The notes under the pieces were generated by a model. That model saw nothing but the letters and a program-made list of their open reading frames with translations. It was not told where the DNA came from and searched no databases. From Ottowia beijingensis (lineage in GTDB: Bacteria; Pseudomonadota; Gammaproteobacteria; Burkholderiales; Burkholderiaceae_C): 64,000 nucleotides of DNA. The position numbers were made by a program, and so were the translations under genes. The stretch lies in NCBI RefSeq assembly GCF_013423955.1, contig NZ_JACCKX010000001.1:3906001-3970000 (forward strand), in the 5' to 3' direction. This document shows positions 41,241-50,771 of this stretch, piece after piece; position 1 is the first letter of the stretch; every line of letters starts with the position of its first letter.

Positions 41241-41572
41241 TTGAACGCAGAAATCGCCAAGGCAGCGCGGAAGACGCGAAAAACATCGTCTGCCGGTCAT
41301 CAAGGAAGCTTGATTGTCAAGAAGTCTCCGATGGCGCGCGGACCTTGTCCGCTGTGTGGGAGCGGGCTTGCCCGCGATCAAGCGTTCGTCGCGGCGAGGC
41401 GCCTCATCGCGGGCAAGCCCGCTCCCACAACACTGCCAGGGACTTCTTGATGATCAAGCAAGAAAGATGGCCACCATCGCTTGTGAACGCTGAAGTGGCG
41501 CAGGGTTTTCAGCATCCTGTTCTGCGCCTATTGCGAAGTCTTGGCGTTCTTTTGCGTTCAAGAATTCAGCAT
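41241..41572. repeat. diverged copy of the ACGCAGA dispersed repeat, split by a REP pair
   Basis: The left part (GAACGCAGAAATCGCCAAGG, 41241-41290) and the right part (CTTTTGCGTTCAAG, about 41540-41565) are in inverse relation, like the fuller copies at 50676-50771 and 57628-57727. Between them sits the 24-bp REP-like pair at 41355-41429. No gene is recognisable from 41209 to 41697; the remaining features are copy C of the palindromic repeat and its flanks. Confidence 0.55.
41355..41429. repeat. REP-like inverted pair, 24-bp perfect arms
   Basis: Arms at 41355-41378 and 41406-41429 are exact inverse copies with a 27-bp spacer. The core GGGAGCGGGCTTGCCCGCGA is the sequence typical of Pseudomonas REP elements, which occur as such inverted pairs. 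Each arm also contains its own short palindrome (CGGGCTTGCCCG). Confidence 0.85.
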
Positions 41573-41608
41573 CAAGCAGGATAAAATCTATACTATTAGG
41601 GAGTATAT

Positions 41609-41650
41609 GATTTTAGCGCCCGTCAATAGGGCGCTGACGGATAGCATAGC
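41609..41650. repeat. dispersed palindromic repeat, copy C
   Basis: TTTTAGCGCCC, loop, GGGCGCTGACGGATAGCAT. More diverged than the others at the right end. It lies upstream of the converging hydrolase-like gene end. Confidence 0.6.
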
Positions 41651-41697
41651 GGGAGTATACGGCGGCGCCCCTGCGCCACATCGCACCCAAAGCGCGA

Positions 41698-42831
41698 TCA
41701 CAACCCCGCCAGCGGATGCCCCTTGGGCGCCCAGGGGCTGACGAAAAAGCGCGCCACCATCTCGGGCGTGATGTCTTCGATGCGCGCCGGGTTCCAGCGC
41801 GGCGCGTGGTCCTTGTCCACGGCCAGCGCGCGGATGCCTTCCACCGTCTCGCTGTCGGCGCCGGCGCGCTGGTGAAAGCAGTGGTACACCAGATCGCGCT
41901 CCATGCGCAGCTCGTCGGCCAGCGCCATGTGGCGCGCGCGGCGGATCTGTTCCAGCGTCACGTGCAGCATCAGCGGCGAACGTGTGCGCAGTTCTTCGGC
42001 CGTTTGGCGTGCCCATTCGGCGCTGGAGGCCTCCAGCGCGGCGATGATGGCCGGCATGCTGGGCAGGCTGAAATAGTGGTCGATCTGGGCGCGATCGCTG
42101 ATCTGATCTGCGCCGCCCGCTGCGAAATGTGCAGCAACCCAGCGCTGCACCGCCGCGCCGCTGTCCCAGGCCGTGTCGGCCAGGTGCTGCCAGAGGGCGG
42201 GCAGCTCGGCCGAGGCCACGCAGCCGTCGGCCAGCCGGGCTGGCACGGCCTCGTCTCCCTTCAGCACATGGCCCGTCAGCGCCAGCCATTCGCCCACGTG
42301 TCCCGGCGTGCGGCTGAGGAACCAGCCGCCGCCCACGTCGGGGAACAGGCCGATGCGCGTCTCAGGCATGGCCATCTTGGTGCGCTCGGTCACCACGCGC
42401 AGGCTGCCGCCTTGGCTCAGGCCCATGCCGCCGCCCATGACGATGCCGTCCATGAAGGCGATGTAGGGCTTGCCGTAGGTGTGGATCAGGTGGTTGAGCG
42501 CGTATTCCTCGGTGAAGAAGTCGCCCAGCGCCTCGTCAGCCGCGAGCGCCGCCTGGTGAAAGAAGCGGATGTCGCCCCCGGCACAGAAGGCGCCAAAGGG
42601 CGCGAAGCCCTCGCCCGCCTTGCCCATGCCGCGGATCGCCACGGCGTGGATGCCCGCGTCGTGCTGCCAGCCGCGCAGCGCGTCGGTCAGCAGTCGGATC
42701 ATCTGCAGCGACAGGGCGTTCAGCGCCTTGGGGCGGTTCAGCGTGATCAGGCCCAGGCCGCCGGGCGTGCGCTGGGTGATGACCAGCGGCGCGCTGGCAG
42801 GATCGGTGTTCGAAGGGTGGTTCTTCGTCAT
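41698..42831 (-). CDS. 3-hydroxyisobutyryl-CoA hydrolase-type crotonase
   Basis: 377 residues, intact, longer than hydratases as expected for this branch. GLGLITLNRPKALNALSLQM, AFCAGGDIRFFHQAAL and the long variant MDGIVMGGGMGLSQGGSLRV with PETRIGLFPDVGGGWFLSR are typical of HIBCH enzymes of valine breakdown, which release 3-hydroxyisobutyrate. Its start overlaps the end of the EamA transporter gene (ATGA). Substrate range in this branch varies, so 3-hydroxypropionyl-CoA is also possible. Confidence 0.88.
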   Translation of the reverse strand: MTKNHPSNTDPASAPLVITQRTPGGLGLITLNRPKALNALSLQMIRLLTDALRGWQHDAGIHAVAIRGMGKAGEGFAPFGAFCAGGDIRFFHQAALAADEALGDFFTEEYALNHLIHTYGKPYIAFMDGIVMGGGMGLSQGGSLRVVTERTKMAMPETRIGLFPDVGGGWFLSRTPGHVGEWLALTGHVLKGDEAVPARLADGCVASAELPALWQHLADTAWDSGAAVQRWVAAHFAAGGADQISDRAQIDHYFSLPSMPAIIAALEASSAEWARQTAEELRTRSPLMLHVTLEQIRRARHMALADELRMERDLVYHCFHQRAGADSETVEGIRALAVDKDHAPRWNPARIEDITPEMVARFFVSPWAPKGHPLAGL

Positions 42832-43880
42832 TCGCAGATCATATCAAAATGATAGCTTCCAGCGCCCACCTGTCGGGCGCTGGAGGCCAATTTGGCTTGT
42901 GAAAAGTCGCGCAGGCGACGCCGGCGCGCCCTAGGCCGGCCCGAGCGGTGCGACATCGCTCTCGTCCGCCGCTGGCGGCCCCGCCGCACCGCGCGCCAGC
43001 CCAGCAGCTCATTCGCCAGCAGCGCGCCAATGACCAGTGTGCCGCCCGCCAGCACCTCGGGCCGGGGCGCTTCGCCCACGATCAGCCACACCAGCGCGAT
43101 GCCGAACACGATCTCCAGCAAGCCCAGCAGCGCCACCTCGGCGGCCGGCAGCACGCGCGCGCACAGCACCGCCAGCACGCACGGAATCGCCAGCTGCGTG
43201 AAGCCCAGAAACGCCAGCCAGCCCAGGTCGCCCGCCGTGGCCTGGAACGGCCAGGCCAGCGGCAGCGTGACGGCGCTGGAGATCAGCGCGCCCAGCAGCA
43301 CCGCCGGCACCAGGTCAATCGGCTCGCCCTGCGCCTGGCTGCGCTGCACCACCGTCCAGTTCACCGCCGCGGCCATGGGCACGCCCAGCGCGACGATGGA
43401 GCCCAGCCACTGCGTCGCGCTTTTCGCATCGCCCGCCCCAAGACCGAGCTGCCCGACGAACATCCACGCCATGCCGAGGCCGCCCACCACGATGGCCGCC
43501 CAGGTGCGCGCCGGCAAGCGGTGGCCGGTCACCACGCGGGCGATCAGCGCCGTCAGCAGCGGGCCCAGCGCCATGGTGACGAGCACGCGCGCCACGCCGG
43601 TCATCGTCAGCGCCACCATAAAGGCGGTGAACATCACCGCCCAGCACACGCCCGACAGCCAGAATGTGCCGCGCCGCCACGGCAGCCGCGCGAACACGCC
43701 CGGCCCTTGCCACAGCGGCAGGATGACGAGCAGCGACAGCGCGTTGAAGGCGCTGCGCCAGAACGTCACCTCGAACCCCTGCGCCACCTGCAGCTGCCGC
43801 GTCACCACGCCGGCGGTGGACCACAGCAGCGTGGCCAGCACCATCATCCACGCGGCGCGGGCGTGAGACCAGGGCTTCAT
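42828..43880 (-). CDS. EamA/DMT-family transporter with repeat-derived tail
   Basis: 350 residues, ten hydrophobic segments in two EamA halves (AAWMMVLATLLWSTAGVVTR; GSIVALGVPMAAAVNWTVVQ), an inner-membrane metabolite exporter of unknown cargo. After GALLANELLGWRAVRRGRQR the sequence turns into a basic, non-helical tail of about 50 residues. Its last 20 or so (KLASSARQVGAGSYHF) are translated from palindromic repeat copy D. The original stop may have been lost, or a frame error lies near residue 300. The stop overlaps the next gene's start. Confidence 0.82.
   Translation of the reverse strand: MKPWSHARAAWMMVLATLLWSTAGVVTRQLQVAQGFEVTFWRSAFNALSLLVILPLWQGPGVFARLPWRRGTFWLSGVCWAVMFTAFMVALTMTGVARVLVTMALGPLLTALIARVVTGHRLPARTWAAIVVGGLGMAWMFVGQLGLGAGDAKSATQWLGSIVALGVPMAAAVNWTVVQRSQAQGEPIDLVPAVLLGALISSAVTLPLAWPFQATAGDLGWLAFLGFTQLAIPCVLAVLCARVLPAAEVALLGLLEIVFGIALVWLIVGEAPRPEVLAGGTLVIGALLANELLGWRAVRRGRQRRTRAMSHRSGRPRARRRRLRDFSQAKLASSARQVGAGSYHFDMICE
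42841..42892. repeat. dispersed palindromic repeat, copy D
   Basis: ATATCAAAATGATAGCTTCC, AGCGCCC, loop, GGGCGCTGGAGGCCAATTT. The best-preserved copy, in forward orientation, forming the 3' end of the EamA gene. Confidence 0.85.
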
Positions 43881-45170
43881 GGCGTCGCCTTACCCGCGCG
43901 CGTAGCCGCGTAGAACTCGTCGACGCGGTCGGCAAGTGGCTCTGCGTCGTACTGCCACCACCAGCCACCAACGCCGCGGCGCACTGACAATTCGATCGGC
44001 CCCGCGTGCTGCAGACTCGCCCAGAATTCGGGTATGGCAGTCGGATGAATGTCCGGCAAAGCACCCGCACCATCGAGCGCACGCAGTCGCGGCGGCTTTT
44101 CCGCCAGCGCCTCAAAGGACACGGTCTGCGCCGGCACCCGCCAGAAACCCATGCCAACCCCAGCTGCGGCCCAGCCAGCGCGGCGGCTACACCCAACAGC
44201 ACGCTGACGACCCCTTGGCCAGCGGAAATTCGCCAGGGCTGGCGCGCGCCTCGGTTTCGCGCGGCAGCTCCGGCCACAGCCAGAGCGCGGCTAGCAGTGC
44301 CGTGACGACACCGAGGACCACGTAATCCCGTTCGCTGGGCGCCACGAAAAAGTGCTGATATCGCGTGAAATACGCCAGCCATGCTGCCAGCGCCACCAGT
44401 GAAAAGAACCCGGCGATGGCAAGCCGCAGGCGTGGATAACTCAGAAGGTCCAGCCCGCCGACCTGACGCCCGCCCGTGACCTCGGGTAGCACGACGCCGC
44501 GTGCTGCCAAAGCCTGCGACAGAGGCAATGCCCGCAGGTTGTCGTTCAGCACCTGCCGGTTCTGCGGCAGCTGCCAGCGCACCAGGCCGAGCGTACGGTG
44601 CGGCTTGCGGGCGGGCGGCAGCGGCTCGTCCGTGAGGATCCAGCTCGCGGCGAGAAGCGCGCGCAGGCCGCTCGATCCCCAGCTCAGACGATAGGTACGC
44701 AGCGGATCAGCCCCGAAGGGCGCCCCCACCCAATGGAGCTGCACGCGACCTGCACGCACTCCATCAAGATCGAGCTGCCAGTCGAGCCAACGCGACAGAA
44801 TCGGCAGGCTGGATTGGTAACGAAGCCGTTTGCGGTCGAGCACCAGCCGGCCGCCCCAGCCCCGGAAAGCACCACCCACACGATGACGGGCATCAGCAGC
44901 AACTGTCCCGCCATGCCCAGCCAGCGGAGCGGCTCCTTGCGCCAGATGTCCAACAGCGCTGGCCACGCCGCCGGCCAGCCATCGGGGTGGCGCTGCGCCA
45001 CCGCCAACAGCACCACCACCGGGATCGCCAGCACCAGAACCAGCGTGGCCCATGGGATGGCCTTCACCAGCGGGCGCAACGCCGGCCGCGTATCCGTGAT
45101 TACGTTGCGGCGGCGGAATACCAGCGTGTCCGCGGACGTGGTCTGCGACTCGCCAAACGCAGGCGCCCGC

Positions 45171-45184
<14 letters not shown>
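43877..45184 (-). CDS. predicted membrane protein of unknown function (three apparent frameshifts)
   Basis: Four frame pieces line up into one protein of about 436 residues. The N-terminal part has helices IPWATLVLVLAIPVVVLLAV and LGMAGQLLLMPVIVWVVLSG. The middle part has a soluble stretch (LDWQLDLDGVRAGRVQLHWV). The last part has helices LAIAGFFSLVALAAWLAYFT and YVVLGVVTALLAALWLWPEL, then a tail VGGWWWQYDAEPLADRVDEF. One base is missing at each of about 44854-44857, 44211-44214 and 44145-44147. The first codon overlaps the typA end by 14 bp and the stop overlaps the EamA start. I do not recognise the family. It could be a real pseudogene, but the density of shifts resembles the rest of the window. 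Confidence 0.55.
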
Positions 45185-47000
<1,816 letters not shown>

Positions 47001-47028
47001 GGTGCTTGGTTCCGGAAAAATCAAAAAT

Positions 47029-49342
47029 TCATTGGGGCAGGGGCGCGACCACCAGGTGATCCGGCGGCTGGCCCCGGACGTGGCGCTCCCACGCCAGATC
47101 GAAGGCGCGCTCCAGGTGGCGCGCAAAGCGCTCGGCGTCGAACAGGGGCAAGGTCTGCCGCGTATCCATCAGTTGGCGCCGGATGGCCTGCAGCCGCTCG
47201 GGCGCGGCCGACAGCGACAGCGCCAGCGCGCGATAGGCCTGCGGGCTGTCGGCCACCAACTGCGGTAGCTCGCAGGCGTGCAACAGGCTGGCGGCAACCC
47301 GCGATGCAAAGGTGCTGCCAGCATGGGTGATCAGCGGCAAGCCGGCCCACAGCGCGTCGCTGGCGGTGGTGTGGGCGTTGCAGGGCCAGGTGTCCAGAAA
47401 CAGATCGGCTTGCGCATGCCGCGCCAGGTGCTGGGGCAATGGCGCGCGCTCGGCAAAGACCAGCCGCGCCGGGTCGACACCCTGCGCCGCTGCGGCGGCG
47501 CGCAGGTTGCGCTGGGCGTCGCCCTGCTCGGCCAGCAACCACAGCACGCTGCCCGGCCGCTCGCGCAGCAAATCCATCCAGAGCGCGAACACCTCGCGCG
47601 TGATCTTGTAGTTGTTGTTGAAGCAGCAGAACACGAAAGCGCCGTCCGGCAGGCCCAGCGCGGCGCGCGCCGGCACCTGCGGATCCATCATTCGCGTGCG
47701 GTCGTTGGCCTGATAGCTGACCGGCAGTTCGATGATTTTTTCGCTGTAGCCGTCGCGCGCCTCGGGTGGTACGACGATGCGGTCGGCCACCTGGTAATCG
47801 ATGGCGCCCGGCATGCCCAGCGTGCCGGGGTAGCCGATGTAGTGCATCTGGATCGGCGCCATCCGCTCGGCAAACAGGCGCGGGCGACTTTGGTGGGTGT
47901 AGCCCTTCAGGTCCACGGCGATGTGCAGGTCGAGCGCCCGCGCGCGCTCGATCACCTGCGGATCACCCTGCCGGCCAACGGCTTCGAAATGCTCGAATGC
48001 GGCCTGCACGCGCGCGCATGGGGTCAGGCGCATCCGTGCGGTAACGCCCCAGGCACAGCCCGAACACCTCGAAGCGCGAACGGTCGTGCCGCTCGAACAG
48101 GCCGGCCATCAGCACGCTGGTGGCGTGCTGGTGAAAGTCGCTCGAAAAATAGCCCACCCGCAGCCGCGCCGGGCGCGGCTTGCCCACGTGCACGCGCCAG
48201 CGGCCGGGCTCGGTAGGTGCCACGTGGGCAAAGCGCCGGGCGCAGTCCTGTTCGGTCACGGCGCGCAGCTCGGCGGCGCCCACCGGCAGGCTGAGCAGCC
48301 GCCAGGGCTGCAGGCCTTCGATGCGCCCCTGCTGCCACTGCGTGCGCAAGGCTTGCAAATGTCGATCCAGCGCGTCCCAGTCGCACTGCACGCTGTCGAG
48401 CGTCAGCAGGTTGTTCAAGGCGACGGTGTCGCCGGGGTCGCGCTGCAGCGCCTGTTCCAGCCACTGGCGGGCCTCGGGGTTTTGCCGGTCCGACACCAGC
48501 ACCACGCCCAGCGTCCGCGCGGCCGCCTGGCCGCCGCCCAGCTCGACCGCGCGCCGCGCCCATTGCGCCGCCTCGTCCGGGCGCTCCAGCCGCGCCAGCA
48601 CCTGCGCGGCGTTGCTCCAGGCGTCCACCAGGTTGGCATCGATTTGCACCGCACGTTGATAGCTCCGCAGCGCCTGAGCGTCGTCGGACAAACGGTGCCA
48701 GACCATGCCCAGCCCGTTCCAGCCAGCAGCCAGGCCCGGATAGCGGGCCACCACGGACTGCATGATCGCCAGCGCCTCGCCAAACCGGCCCAGCGCGCAC
48801 AAGGCCTGGGCCTGATTGCACAGTGGATCGGGGCGCTCGGGCGCCAGCTCACCAGCACGGCGAAACGCATCGAATGCGGCGCCGGCGTCGCCCTGGCGCA
48901 TCAGCAGGTTGCCACGATTGAAGTGGGCGGCAGCCTGCTGCGGATCGAGCGCCAGTGCACGCGCCAGGCTGTCCAGCCCGGCATCGACCTGGCCCAGATC
49001 GGCCTGGATGTTGGCCAGGTTGATCCACCCAGCCGCCTGCTGTGGATGGCGATCGACCCACTGTTGCTGACGCTGCAGCGCTTGTGGCAACTCTCCCAGG
49101 CGCTGGTGAGCCAGCGCCGCCAGCTGCAGCACGTCATCGGCGGGTTGCGACGCATCCAGTGAGGGCGCCAGCAGCGCCAGCACCTCGGCGCACGCCCCGG
49201 CCTGCCAGGCCCGCAGGACCTGCGCCCATTGCTCGGCCGGCGCCATGGCCGAAGAAGAAGGCGCGGTGCTCACCGGACTACCCTCCGTCCTGCGGGCTGC
49301 GGGTGCGAGCGCCTTCGGCGCGGCCGGTCGGCGCTCATGCAA
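47029..49342 (-). CDS. TPR protein with O-GlcNAc-transferase-like (GT41) domain (apparent frameshift)
   Basis: About 771 residues. Residues 40-300 are tandem tetratricopeptide repeats (for example [20 protein letters not shown] and [20 protein letters not shown]). The C-terminal half is a SPINDLY/OGT-like glycosyltransferase: [20 protein letters not shown], then [15 protein letters not shown] and [20 protein letters not shown], which hold the UDP-sugar site. The domain is split at a CG run, 48009-48017, where two bases missing (or one extra) shift the frame. In bacteria such proteins may glycosylate adhesins, flagellin or cytosolic proteins. Its start overlaps the truB end. Confidence 0.83.
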
Positions 49343-50285
49343 CCCCCAGCATCTGCTGCAACTCGACGGGCGAGAGCAGGCGCTGGGCGATCAGCTCGCC
49401 CGCGCGAACATGCGCGGTGCCCAGCAGCGCGCGCGGCCGCGCGCCGAACACGGCCACCTGCGCCGCATCGGGCCAGTCGCCACGCCGGCGCATGCCGGCC
49501 AGAAAGCGCCCGGCCTCCTCGCCTTCCAGGGTGATGGGTAAATGATCGGGCAGCAGGGCCTCGGGCGGCAGCAAGGCCGCCAGCCGCGCCGCGTCATCCA
49601 GCGCCTCCAGGGCTTGCAAGGTGATGCACTGGGCGGTGAGGAAGGGGCCGGTCGCGGTGCGGCGCAAGCGGCTCAGGTGCCCACCGCAGCCCAGCGCCTG
49701 GCCGATGTCTTCGCCCAACGTCCGGATGTAGGTGCCCTTGCTGCAGGAAACTTCAATATCGATAGCTACCAGCGCTTGCCCAGATTGCGCTGGAGCCATA
49801 TTCAGCTTATAAATTTGGACGGTGCGCGCCGCGCGCTCCACCTCGATGCCCTGGCGCGCGTATTCATACAGCGCCTTGCCGTCCTTCTTCAGCGCGCTGT
49901 GCATGGGCGGCACCTGGGTGATGCGGCCCAGAAAGCGCTGGCGCACCGCTTCGAGCTGTTCGGCGGTGATGGCGGGGACCGCGCGTTGCGCCAGCACCTC
50001 GCCTTCGGCATCGCCGGTGGTGGTGGTCACGCCCAGCTGGATCGTGGCCTCGTACGTCTTGTCGGCGTCCAGGTGCAGGCCGCTGAACTTGGTGGCCGCG
50101 CCAAAGCACAAGGGCAGCACGCCGGTGGCGAGCGGATCGAGCGTACCGGTGTGGCCGGCCTTTTCGGCACGCAGCAGCCACTTGGCCTTCTGCAGCGCCT
50201 GGTTGCTGGACAGGCCCAGCGGTTTGTCGAGCAGCAACACCCCATGCACCGGGCGCCGCTGCACCCGCGCACGAGGAGCAGCCAT
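49335..50285 (-). CDS. truB: tRNA pseudouridine(55) synthase with in-frame repeat insertion
   Basis: 316 residues. [20 protein letters not shown], the catalytic Asp in [20 protein letters not shown], and [15 protein letters not shown] are the TruB motifs, and it makes pseudouridine 55 of tRNA. Between the [11 protein letters not shown] strand and the CSKGTYIR motif there is an extra segment, [16 protein letters not shown], translated from palindromic repeat copy E (49757-49803). ATG 50285 overlaps the rbfA stop in TGATG; a GTG one codon earlier is possible. Last gene of the rimP-nusA-infB-rbfA-truB operon. Confidence 0.95.
   Translation of the reverse strand: MAAPRARVQRRPVHGVLLLDKPLGLSSNQALQKAKWLLRAEKAGHTGTLDPLATGVLPLCFGAATKFSGLHLDADKTYEATIQLGVTTTTGDAEGEVLAQRAVPAITAEQLEAVRQRFLGRITQVPPMHSALKKDGKALYEYARQGIEVERAARTVQIYKLNMAPAQSGQALVAIDIEVSCSKGTYIRTLGEDIGQALGCGGHLSRLRRTATGPFLTAQCITLQALEALDDAARLAALLPPEALLPDHLPITLEGEEAGRFLAGMRRRGDWPDAAQVAVFGARPRALLGTAHVRAGELIAQRLLSPVELQQMLGVA
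49757..49803. repeat. dispersed palindromic repeat, copy E, inside truB
   Basis: ATATCGATAGCTACC, AGCGC, loop, GCGCTGGAGCCATATT in forward orientation. The frame is kept through it, so it adds residues rather than breaking truB. Confidence 0.85.
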
Positions 50286-50661
50286 CACGATGCGTCGTCT
50301 TCCTTCGAGCGCGAGGCCACCGCCTTGGCGATCAGCGCGTTCATGTCGGCCGCGCGCTCGGTGGTGCGGTCGAAGATGAAGTGCAGCGTGGGCACAGTGT
50401 GGATGTGCAGGCGCTTGAACAGGCCGTTGCGCAGGTGGCCGGCGGCGTGGTTGAGCGCCTCCTCGGTCTCGGCCGGGTCACCCGTGAGCAGGCTGAAATA
50501 CACCTTGGCGTGCGCGTAATCGGGCGTCACCTCGACGGCGTTCAGCGTGACCATGCCGACGCGCGGGTCCTTCAGCTCGCGCGCGATCAATTCCGACAGA
50601 TCGCGCTGGATCTGGTCGGCGACGCGGTAGCCGCGGTTGGGGTGGAATGCTTCTTGGGCAT
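50285..50661 (-). CDS. rbfA: ribosome-binding factor A (apparent frameshift)
   Basis: About 125 residues; matures the 5' end of 16S rRNA in the small subunit. MPKKHSTP from ATG 50661 is in one frame, and [40 protein letters not shown] and [11 protein letters not shown] in the next, the standard RbfA order. One base is missing from the G run 50639-50642. The C-terminus [20 protein letters not shown] holds the family RxDxxxE-like helix. It is followed by truB with overlapping codons. Confidence 0.92.
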
Positions 50662-50675
50662 GAAGAGAATGACAA

Positions 50676-50771
50676 ATGCCGGACGCAGAAATTGCGCAGA
50701 AGGCGCAAGAGATTCAAAACAAAATTTTGCGTTCTCTGCGGAACCTCTGCGTCCTCTGCGTTCGGCTGTTC
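50676..50771. repeat. dispersed ACGCAGA repeat, copy between infB and rbfA
   Basis: GGACGCAGAAATTGCGCAGA on the left and TCTGCGTCCTCTGCGTTCGG on the right are inverse relatives with an A+T-rich middle (CAAAACAAAATTTTG). It fills the infB-rbfA gap. Sister copies at 57628-57727 and, diverged, at 41241-41572. Confidence 0.75.

Noticed and set aside
48650-48690. A further copy of the palindrome in the TPR region (TTGATAGCTCCGCAGCGC)
   Set aside because: Only the left arm matches, with different spacing, and the encoded residues fit an ordinary TPR helix.
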